Of a DNA stretch of 64,000 nucleotides, positions 55,701-64,000 are shown piece by piece. The position numbers were made by a program, and so were the translations under genes. Below the pieces are notes generated by a model that was not told the DNA's origin, did no database searches, and saw nothing but the letters and a program-made list of their open reading frames with translations. Origin of the DNA: Kitagawia praeruptora (taxonomy: Eukaryota; Streptophyta; Magnoliopsida; Apiales; Apiaceae); the NCBI GenBank assembly GCA_037693485.1, contig CM075353.1:59700501-59764500 (forward strand), in the 5' to 3' direction. The first letter of the stretch is position 1, and the number at the start of each line of letters is the position of its first letter.

Positions 55701-57389
55701 AGTGGATTAATTTAATTTAATTAATTGATTACTTTAAGTAATTGATTATTTTTGTTAAATAATTATTAATCAAGTTTAATTGCATTTAATGAAGATAAAT
55801 TAGTTTCCAAAAAGGGATGTTTTAATTTCTTATGTGCCAAAAATATTTTACGAAAAGATATTTGAATTTAATTATGTGTTAATTGTTAAATTGTGTGGTT
55901 AGATATAATTTATCTTTGATTGATTATGTGATTATATGTTTAACATGATTTTTAATTAGCCGGCTTATCCATGCCTATCTGCAAATTACGAAAGGGTAGA
56001 TTTTAGGGATGTCAGTTATATTAGTTAATGCAACTAATCAGACGACTAACGTGGCATTAATTTTAATTTTTAGGGTTTCATAGTAGCGAGACATCAGAGT
56101 TAGACGATCGGTTACACTAGGGTTTCCTTTTCTGCAGACCACTGCTACTACTCCAACCAGGCAAGTGTTCTACCTTCACTTCTCTTTCAAGTGAAATATT
56201 TTGTGCAACTATCGCTGATGATTTGGTTATTCTCAAAGTTTTATTGCAAGTATCTATACCCTCACTTATTGTTCAAGTGACTTATTTCTTAACTGCGGTA
56301 TATATAAAATTCTCAAACCAGATATGATTGTTTTTACCTCAACTGTATTGCTAGTTTACAAATTTATTGCTCCAATAACTGCAACCCTATACTTTTAGAT
56401 ATAGGGAATTTCCATCATCAATCTGAGCTTATAAATTAAAGATTTAGAAATGATGATTATGATAATGTTGATATAGTAAAGGTGTATTCTTAAATGGGAG
56501 ATATACACCAATGATGAAATTGAGTATATATATGTGTGTTCTCAATATGAGATATACACAGATGATTAGTGATAAAAGTATTTTACATAGTAATTCCTTA
56601 TTTTCATATAGAAGTTGGAGATAGGCCTAAGATGTCGCCAGATTAGCGTAAGAGGACCGGGTGACGCCGGCCCAGCATTATTGAGAAACAGGCCTAAGTT
56701 GTCGCCAGATTAGCGTAAGAGGACCGGGTGACGCCGGCCCAGCATTTTTTTTAAAAAGCCAATGGCAATAAGTGCTTTCTAATTGAATCCGGATTAATAA
56801 TTTATTTAGGAACCAAAGCATAGTGCAGAGGTTCCGGGTCTAAGTGGCTGATCACCAACTTAGACTTTGAGAAAAGTATTAATAATTCCAACTATCTATA
56901 ATTTGAGACATTAGTCTAAATTTCGCTTGAGTAAAAGTTTTGAATAAAATATCCATTCTGCGATGAAAGATTTTTAGATATAAAATACCTGTCCTTGGTT
57001 TAAAGTTTTTATATCTGCTTCATTATCAATGTTTTAGAAATATTATCTGTTTTATAATTGATTGCTCAAAACTATCACTTGCTGAGCAAATTTTTGGCTC
57101 ACCCTTGTTTTATTCTCTAACTTTTCAGCTAGGCAGATTGATGACTCGTGGGAACCCTGGGAGGACAGCTGGTTATAAGCGTTTTGTAATTTCTAAAATT
57201 TACAATTGGTAATGTAATCAGATAGATTTTTGGATTAGTGTTATTAAGGTTTGTAATAATTGAATTTAGATTCTTGTTTTAAAAGCCAAAACTTGTGAAA
57301 AGATCCTGCCTTGTGAGAGTGTCATTCTATTTTATGTTATTGTCAATGCATGTTACTAATTAGTGACACCGGATTCCCGGGCTGTCACA
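52709..57389 (+). repeat. GL3 3' LTR (4,681 bp)
   Basis: Same sequence as the 5' LTR with a 2-base longer T run near 52957-52971 and G instead of A at 54574. It carries the same 57-bp repeat pair at 56623-56679 and 56690-56746. Confidence 0.95.
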
Positions 57390-57394
57390 GTAGG

Positions 57395-58605
57395 ACTGTA
57401 ATGTTCATCATCCGAAGTTTAGGAAACTGGATCGTGTCCTAGTTAATGCTGAGTGGCACAATAGGTTTCCCTGTTCTTATACTGATTTCCGTGCTAGAGG
57501 GTTGTCAGATCATTGCCCAGCGCTAACGTTTCTGGGGTTGGACCGGCCTAAGGTCCCGAAACCTTTTCAATTTTTCAACCACCTTATTGAAAACCCTGCT
57601 TTTCTTTCGGTGGTTGAGACTGCTTGGTCTTATTCAGACCTGGGAAATCCATGGCAGGTGCTCTCTTCGAAGCTTAAAAGGGTAAAAGTGGCGATTAAGG
57701 GGCTTAATAGATCTCTGGGAGATTTGCAACAAATGGTCAAGAATACAAGAAACGATTTGTTGGCATTCCAGAATGGCAATCCTCCTTCTCCTTCCCCTGC
57801 TTATTTTGAGGAAGAGCGTAAACTCATGGATGCCTATTCTAAAGCCCTTCATTTGAAAGAGTGTTTTTTGAAGCAAAAGTCCAGAGTTCAGTGGTTGAAG
57901 AGTGGGGATAGTAATAACAGGTATTTCTTTAATGCATGCAGAGGAAGATTGAATGTTAACAAAATCATATCCTTACAGACTCAGAATGGTGAGACAGTCA
58001 CAGACCACGCGGATATGTCTAAGGTGGTTGTTGACTATTATAAAAAATTGTTGGGCAACAGAGGGGAGGTTACTCAATTCCCTGAAGACATTTCTTTGCC
58101 GGTAGTAAACGAGGCCCAGTCGACGCTGCTTACCGCCCCGTTTAGAGAGAGTGATATCCTGAATACTTTGAAAAGAATGGGGAAAAACAAGAGTCCAGGA
58201 CCTGATGGGTTTACGGTGGAATTCTACCTAGCTACTTGGCACATTGTGGGGCCTGATGTAACAAGAGGTATCCTTTATTTCTTTGATTCTCTTGCTATGC
58301 CTAGAATTATTAATGCGGCCTCGATTTGTTTGGTCCCAAAGCAGGAAAACCCTTCTCAAATGCAGCACTTTCGGCCTATCTCATGTTGCAATGTTCTTTA
58401 TAAATGCATTTCTAAGATGTTAGCGGCAAGGTTGAAGTCTGTTATGCCTTCATTGATTTCCAAGCACCAAACTGCTTTTGTAGCAGGAAGGTCAATTGGT
58501 GATAGCATCTTCTTGGCCCAAGCTTTATGTAAGGGATATAACCGAAATGATGGGCCGCCCCGTTGTGCTATAAAACTTGACATTCATAAAGTTTTGACTC
58601 GCTAA
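57395..58605 (+). pseudogene. LN14 endonuclease end and RT start, downstream of GL3
   Basis: The LINE frame resumes after GL3 with CNVHHPKFRKLDRVLVNAEW, then GLSDHCPALTFLGL (endonuclease end), a linker, and KSPGPDGFTVEFY ... FRPISCCNVLYKCISK ... AFVAGRSIGD ... KLDIHKV. It supplies the RT segment missing at the LN9 inversion point. The frame breaks near 58590, where LN9 reads KAFDSLNWSF and one or two bases are lost here. Confidence 0.85.
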
Positions 58606-59855
58606 ATTGGAGTTTTGTCTTTGCGGTTATGGAACGGATGGGCCTTCCTCATAAATTTATTGACTGGGTTAGAGTTTGCATCTCTACAACTATGTTCTCA
58701 GTGAAGTTAAATGGAAGTTTAGAGGGATTCTTTAAAGGGGAGTCGGGGTTAAGGCAAGGCGACCCCCTCTCTCCTTACATCTTTGTTATGGCCATGGAAG
58801 CTCTCACTGCCTGCCTTAACAAGTCAGTTGTAGGCACGAATTTCAAATTTCATTGGAGAACTAAGGAGGTGAATCTGCATCATATCATCTTTGCAGATGA
58901 TGTATTTTTGTTCTGTCATGGGGATGCTCAATCGGTTTCGAAACACATGGAAGGGATTCATCAATTTTCGGGCCTCTCTAACTTGGTCCCAAACCAAGCC
59001 AAATCGGTCTGTTTTTTTGGAAATGTGAGACCTGATGTTGCTGAGGACATTTTAATGGTAATAGGTTTTCAGAGAGGCACTCTTCCAGTCTCCTATCTGG
59101 GTCTTCCTCTTATTACTGGCAAACTCAACAACATGGATTGCAATACCCTAGTGGCAAAGTTATGCAAGCGTGTGGAATCTTGGATGGTGAGGTTTTTAAA
59201 CTTTGCTGGTCGCTTACTGCTCATCAAAGCTATCATGGTTAGTATTGTGGGATATTGGAGCATGTACATTTTCCTTCCCAAGTCAGTCCTAAAGGCGATC
59301 AATAGACTCTTGTTTAAATTCTTATGGGGAGGGTTCTATAAGGAATCAGGGAGGTGTCATTACAAGGTCAGTTGGGAGGATTGTTGCAAACCGAAAACGG
59401 AGGGAGGGTTGGGGATCAAAAATATTTTCGAATGGAACCAAGCAGCTGTTTTGCATCAGCTTTGGCGCCTGCTCCAACCCACTCGTGATTCTCTTTGGAT
59501 TGCCTGGTTTCATAATGTGTTGCTCCGTAATAAAGCTTTCTGGACTGCTGCCATGCCCTATAAATGCTGTTGGATTGCTCGAAAGATTCTCAATGCTAGA
59601 CAACAAGCCTTGCCTCTCGTTGGATATAGGGTGGGCCGTTCTTCTAGGTTTCTCTTCTGGCAGGATCCTTGGGCTCATAAGAAGCCTCTAGCTTTTATCT
59701 CGCCTTTTGTTATATCAAATGCTGAGTCTACTGGCCTGGCTCCCATTAGCACTTATCTCCACAATGGAGTTTGGAGGCCTCCTCAATCCAACCACATGGA
59801 TGTCATTGAGGTTAGACGGTATTACTTGGGATGGTCAGCAGGCAAAATTGGTTAA
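58606..59855 (+). pseudogene. LN14 reverse transcriptase core
   Basis: After the frameshift: ESGLRQGDPLSPYIF, HHIIFADDVFLF (catalytic FADD) and SYLGLPLITGK, matching LN9 throughout. The frame ends at 59855, where about 40 bp present in LN9 (the RRRATQTQIHKCDKI stretch) are missing. Confidence 0.85.
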
Positions 59856-60396
59856 GCTGGCATCGATATGGGCTTCTATTCGGGACAATGGTCAACCTGT
59901 ATGCTGGGGAGAAATGGTGTGGAACACTTTCAATATCCCAAAGTGTGCCTTCATTACTTGGCTTGCTATTCGAAACAGGTTACTTACTAGAGATCGCATG
60001 ATTTCCTTTGGTATGGAGGTGGACCCTAGTTGTGTACTTTGTGGGAATGGGATAGAAACTATAGGCCATCTGTTTATGAACTGCCCGTATTTTAGGCTGT
60101 TAAGTAGCGTAATTCCTTTCAGTGTTAATGTTGATTGGACGAGGTGGCAGCAAGGTGATTTCTTCTCATATGGCCTTTCTGGAAAGTTGAAGAAGATAGC
60201 GGGGGTTTATCTTACAACTTGTATCTACAATATATGGAAGGAGAGGAACCATAGAGTGCATAACTCAGGGCCTGGACATCCAACTACTGCACTTAGCTTG
60301 ATTGTTAAGACCACGGTCCGGGAGAAGCTGTTCTCCTGTGCTTCATTCCAAAGGTGGGCTCGGAAAGATCCGTCGCTGGTGCTACTTCTCTATTAG
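59820..60396 (+). pseudogene. LN14 RT C-terminus and zf-RVT finger
   Basis: In the third frame: QQAKLVKLASIWASIRDNG, RNRLLTRDRMISFGMEVDPSCVLCGNGIETIGHLFMNCPYF (zf-RVT type), WQQGDFF, KIAGVYLTTCIYNIWKERN, ending LLLY, TAG. It is the counterpart of the LN9 end and of the LN8 remnant. Confidence 0.85.
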
Positions 60397-60583
60397 CAGA
60401 TGGGTGATATTTGACCAAGCTGATTTATTTGTATTGATCGTTATGTATTTCCTTTGATGTTGTTTGCTAGCATATCTAGCATATCTTTGCTGTTCCGCTG
60501 AGGGGATGTTTTGCTTTTCGCGGGGTATGCCCCTAGATTTGTAATCTTTTTCTAGTGGTATTTATTTTTTACTTAGCAAAAAA

Positions 60584-60679
60584 AAAATGTTATATTAGGT
60601 CCAAAGTAACATGCTAAGGTAACATATTTTAGCAACATCCATGAAAAATATGTAACGGTAGCCCATCTATGGCGTAGTG
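60584..60679 (-). repeat. CACTA-1 right terminus
   Basis: Resumes after LN14 with TGTTATATTAGGTCC, a GCTAAGGTAACAT repeat, AGCAACATCC and the terminal inverted repeat ending GTAGTG at 60679. The following CCT is the expected 3-bp target copy; its partner is outside the window. Confidence 0.75.
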
Positions 60680-60949
60680 CCTTCTGATTCTCAGTGTGAT
60701 TATCATGATATTCCTGGACTAACTTAGAAGAGTTTCTAAATGCTTTGAGTTTAAACTCATTTTCTGCAATTTGATTCCTGAGAAATTCTTCTATTTCCTT
60801 AGCACAGACAATATCATTTTTCAATCTAGCATTCTCTTGAGCTAATGAATCTAGGGGACTGGTTCTAAGCAATAACATTTCATTTTCAGATTTGAGAGTT
60901 TCATTCTGTTTAGTTAACTTAGCAATTTCTTCGTGAGCAGCAGATAAAC
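60680..60949 (-). pseudogene. Copia gag fragment (coiled-coil region)
   Basis: About 90 open codons on the minus strand: LSAAHEEIAKLTKQNETL..., then NARLKNDIVCAKEIEEFL and ENEFKLKAFRNSSKLVQEYHDNH. This heptad-like, K/E/L-rich sequence with KLKAFxNSS..V.xYH resembles the C-terminal gag coiled coil of plant Copia elements. It is cut by CACTA-1 on the left and by the GL4 LTR on the right. It is the oldest layer visible. Confidence 0.6.
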
Positions 60950-62021
60950 TGTGACAGCCCCAAATCCGGGGTCATGAATCTGGGCCATCACGGACCAACT
61001 TCCATTAAAAATCAATATCTCTTGGGCTTTTTTTTTTTATAATTAATACTTATGCAATTGACCCCACAATAATACACACACCAGTCATATGCTCAGAGAA
61101 CAACATTCACCATAATAAAAGTTTAGAGTTAAACAGTTATTACAATCCCAGAATCATACTTAAGTACATTGTTGAGTGATGCTTCTACAAAAAGCATTTC
61201 AACAACCAAATTTATTACAACCTCACACACTTACACACTTAATATACATAAGATCACTAAACCCCTTGCGCTTGTCATCTACCTCGGGAACGGTCGCCAG
61301 TACTCGCTCAATAGGTCGCCTTCCCCCTACCCTCTTGCGGGGTGTCGTACGGAGTATTGGCATTGGTCCTAGCTGTATATACATAAGTAGCAAGAGTGAG
61401 CTATAATAGCTCAGCAAGATATTATTATAAACTAGAATTTAAAAATGTAACCAAGTATACATGTATATACATATGTAAACGGAAATCAATTATAAACTTT
61501 AAGGAAGAATAAAACTCTTATTTAATAATACATCATCCACTTACTATTATAAGAAAGAAATCTAGAATAATACAGTATCAGTTTCTCTTCTTAAATATAT
61601 AACAATCAATATAATCTTTCAGTGTAATTTTTCAGGATAACATGAATATTTATTTAAATCTCTTACTATCATCTTCTCATTTCCTTCTTATGTAACAATT
61701 TTTATAAATTAATATAAAATCAGTTTCTCATCATCTATAACAATAATTCCATCTTTCATATCATCTTCCCTTCTCAGTATACCAATCCGACTTTATCATT
61801 TATTCTTTATTCAAATATTGTAGGGGTTTTCACTGTTGCCGAATACGTGAGGCACGATGATCAGTCGCCCTCCGTATCCGTCCCTTTTTACTACCGGTAG
61901 ACGGAGGTAGGTCTGCCACCATCCCCCAGGAGGAAGGTCTACCACTACATCCTCCTTCGGCAACTCTTGGGCCGAAATGAAATATTAAGTGCTGGACTGT
62001 GCAACTTCCACACGGCCTCTT

Positions 62022-62289
62022 TTTTTTTTTTTTTTTTTTGCTAATTAAAATTTATACCATAGACAAATGATTACATCTCTAGGGGCATACCCCGCGATTA
62101 GTATCACATCTACCTAACGGAACAACTAGGAAAAAACCATCAATAATGCTAGATAAACTAGCAATCCACATAGAATTCCAAAATAAACCAAAACCTAATG
62201 AACACAGAAAATCTTAAAGAACAACATCACAAAAATAACAACTATGGCATGGGCAACCCAAGCAGCACTGCAACACTGCAGCAAACAGG
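62022..62289 (-). mobile_element. LN15: 268-bp 5'-truncated LINE-ended copy
   Basis: T run and GCTAATTAAAA, hairpin 62082-62093, about 200 bp of 3' sequence. Target duplication TTCCACACGGCCTCTT at 62006-62021 and 62290-62305. No coding part identified. Confidence 0.85.
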
Positions 62290-62404
62290 TTCCACACGGC
62301 CTCTTACGCTTACATTAAGTGCTGGACTGTGCAACTTCCACACGGCCTCTTACGCTTACATTAAGTGCTGGACTGTGCAACTTCCACACGGCCTCTTACG
62401 CTTA
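62260..62404. repeat. 46-bp tandem repeat in GL4 LTR
   Basis: From about 62306 a unit ACGCTTACATTAAGTGCTGG... ending CACACGGCCTCTT occurs twice in tandem. A partial third unit lies at 61983-62021, left of LN15. The LN15 target is the last 16 bases of the unit. Confidence 0.8.
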
Positions 62405-62405
62405 C

Positions 62406-64000
62406 TGTTGTAAATTCCCCTTTTTATAAGATCATCATTCAATTTATCAACACCATTTCACATTTCCATTCCCGTATATCACTTTCATTCTCGCACATTA
62501 TTTCTATAAAATATATGTATATAACATACACTAAAAAGAATGTTTATAATATAGCATTATAAACCATATAACCCTAGATAACAACTGATACCATTCCTTT
62601 ATATATCTTTAGATAACAACTGATACCATTCCTTTATATATCTCTATATAACAACTGATACCATTCCTTCATATTCCATTAATCATAAGGCATGTTCACT
62701 TCATGCATAACCATCTCTATGTATATTCATATCCATCTCATACTCATACTCATATCCATATTCATATCATACTCATATACCTTCCCTTTTTGCATCGATA
62801 ATCAAGGAAAACCATTTCTTAACAATATAGTAACAATAGTATCACATATATATATTTCATGAAATAAAGTTTCTTTGAAGATAAATAACTTCCAAGTAGG
62901 GATAGAAAAGATCTTGCCTCGGTTTCGGTATCCGGACGGTGTGGCTCGTGTCTCCTCCGGAGTTTCTATAAACACAAAAGGTCCGTCGTTAGAATACTAC
63001 ATCTCTTACTCACTACACTCTTGTATAACATTACCCTTGACACTTTAATATATGTTTAACGTATCATTATTACCCCAAAGGTTCAAGAACTTAACCATTT
63101 ATAAACTCATTCGAAGTTTCAGGGGTTTTCACCATTTCCCCTAACGACCAGACTTAACTTTAAAAATTCTCAGAAAATATGGATTTCGAATTTTACCATA
63201 AGGCCAACTGGTAATGCCTCTTTGACTAACCTACTACCATATCCCAAAATTTTATAATTTTTAAGAATGTCTAATTATGGTAGTTATATCCTCAAAGTTA
63301 ACACAATTACGGTTTCTCGGTTTTCAAACGTCTTTCACTAAAACTGACTTTTCTCCTAAACCGTTCATCAGATTTTAACGCACTTTATATCAAAACGATC
63401 TATGAACTAAGCTCTATCTCATCATGGTCACTTGGGAGTCTGGACAGTAAGGTACCGTACGGGTATAGGGTCCAAAAACAGGGCAGTTTCTGATTCTAAC
63501 GAAAATCGGACATTATAACGGCTATATTTTCATACTTTCCAAAATCAAACTCCTCCAAATCAATCATCCACCTTATACACCATCACCTACACCATGTGGT
63601 CATCTTACCAACCATGGTTACAAGCCCATACTCCTTCCATATTCAATCAACTCAGCTTATAACACACATATAATCATAGTTTCATGACTTATACAAACTT
63701 ATCCACTAAAACTAACCATAATCCATCATAAACTCAAAAGGGTAAGGATGTTTATACCTTCCTTGATGCTCTTATAAGCACAATCAAGCTTGGTTAACCT
63801 TGGTATGGCCTTGGATGGTCCTTGGGAGGCTTTAGATGGATGATCTACACATGGGAATTCAAGAACACTTCCTGACTAATAAAACACGCAACATTGATTG
63901 GCCAACACGAAGCCCTTCTGCTCATTTTCTGCTCGAGGCTCCTGAACGAAAGTTGTAGAGCATCTCACAAGGTTTCCAGAAAGCTAAAGATCGCCCAATT
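62406..64000. other. Rest of GL4 LTR, no genes
   Basis: AT-rich DNA. Noted: three copies of a unit containing AACAACTGATACCATTCCTT (62579-62670), a CATATCCATACTCAT-type simple repeat (62720-62785), and sequence paralleling GL2 pieces 2 and 3. The frames here are short and unrelated to known proteins. Confidence 0.55.

Larger units (their letters stand above)
46025..57389 (+). mobile_element. GL3: young giant-LTR, gag-only gypsy element
   Basis: 11,365 bp. 5' LTR 46025-50703, interior 50704-52708, 3' LTR 52709-57389; target duplication GTAGG at 46020-46024 and 57390-57394. The LTRs make up 82% of the element. By eye they differ by one base (A at 47888, G at 54574) and a 2-bp T-run length change (46273-46285 region). 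The interior holds PBS, an intact gag, a fragment of protease and a PPT; the rest of pol is missing. Very recent insertion by a non-autonomous element. Confidence 0.95.
45571..60583 (+). mobile_element. LN14: 5'-truncated autonomous-type LINE, interrupted by GL3
   Basis: Plus strand. Starts inside the endonuclease region (HVQRDVAKII) and ends with hairpin 60522-60533 and ACTTAGC plus A run (variant of AATTAGC). Short target duplication AAAATGTT at 45563-45570 and about 60584-60591, in the CACTA-1 subterminal region. Own length about 3.65 kb; GL3 splits it at 46024. Confidence 0.85.
38246..60679 (-). mobile_element. CACTA-1: En/Spm-type DNA transposon, right part
   Basis: The right terminus reads ...GGCGTAGTG at 60671-60679, that is CACTACGCCATAGATGGGC from outside in. 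Subterminal repeats (G/T)CTAAGGTAACAT occur at 45476-45553 and 60613-60625. The minus-strand transposase gene lies at 38340-44066. LN13 and LN14 (with GL3) are inserted. The left terminus is not in the window: coding sequence stops at the GL2 edge near 38245. GL2 therefore probably inserted into CACTA-1, and the other end lies left of base 1. Own sequence visible: about 5.0 kb. Confidence 0.75.
60950..64000 (-). repeat. GL4 LTR (giant-LTR gypsy), runs off the window
   Basis: Starts TGTGACAGCCCCAAATCC, the reverse complement of a GL-type LTR end. No primer site lies to its left, so it is a 3' LTR in minus orientation or a solo LTR. GAGCTATAATAGCTCAGC at 61398-61415 is the counterpart of the GL3 CTGAGC..GGCTCACC block. 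It also has a GATCAGTCGCC block at 61858 and CTTCGGCAAC..GGGCCG near 61952. It contains LN15 and a 46-bp tandem repeat. The remainder is AT-rich LTR DNA without genes. Confidence 0.75.

Noticed and set aside
61169..61417. Overlapping small frames in GL4 LTR
   Set aside because: LTR DNA; frames are short, on both strands, and without similarity to any family.

Overview
This is nuclear DNA from a plant genome, most likely a eudicot. No host single-copy gene, rRNA, tRNA or CRISPR is visible. Almost every base can be assigned to transposable elements nested inside each other. The family set (giant-LTR Ty3/gypsy elements with initiator-Met tRNA primer sites, a Copia gag piece, a CACTA DNA transposon, many plant L1-type LINEs) and the AT-rich composition support a plant. 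The family or species cannot be named from the sequence.

Names used here: GL1-GL4 are relatives of one giant-LTR gypsy group. Gyp-K is a small gag-only gypsy element. CACTA-1 is an En/Spm-type transposon. LN1-LN15 are fifteen copies of one LINE superfamily with shared ends (ATGAGAGTCG at the 5' end; a GGGGTATGCCCC hairpin and TTAATTAGC(A)n at the 3' end).

Layout. 1-6462: GL1 (+), decayed pol remnant then a 4.57 kb 3' LTR. 6463-38245: GL2 (-), 130 bp of internal sequence with a PBS, then one 5' LTR split into three pieces by insertions. 7175-30668: Gyp-K (-) inside GL2 (target duplication ATAAG). Its left LTR carries LN1 (with LN2 inside) and LN3 (with LN4, LN5, LN6, LN7 and LN8 nested inside); its interior carries the 5'-inverted LN9; its right LTR carries LN10. 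32849-37386: LN11 with LN12 inside. 38246-60679: the rest of CACTA-1 (-), interrupted by LN13 and by LN14; LN14 itself contains GL3 (46025-57389, duplication GTAGG), a very young gag-only element with 4.68 kb LTRs. 60680-60949: Copia gag piece that CACTA-1 jumped into. 60950-64000: GL4 LTR (-) with LN15 inside.

The most unusual content is in the LN copies. Only LN9 and LN14 carry a LINE endonuclease/reverse transcriptase. Most other long copies keep the LINE ends but carry long open reading frames (roughly 400 to 800 codons once insertions are set aside) that match no family I recognise. These frames are related to one another: shared motifs around H-x-[LM]-F-D-x-M, NAHQV[FY]VV and YxNRxQYxYG in one group, and repeated FIxxNGxxxPxLLG-like units in another. 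They look like protein-coding passengers mobilised in trans by the autonomous LINE. This is the best candidate for an undescribed system in the window.

All boundaries were read by eye from target duplications and terminal motifs. Ages, family names and functions marked as inference need alignment or database searches to confirm.
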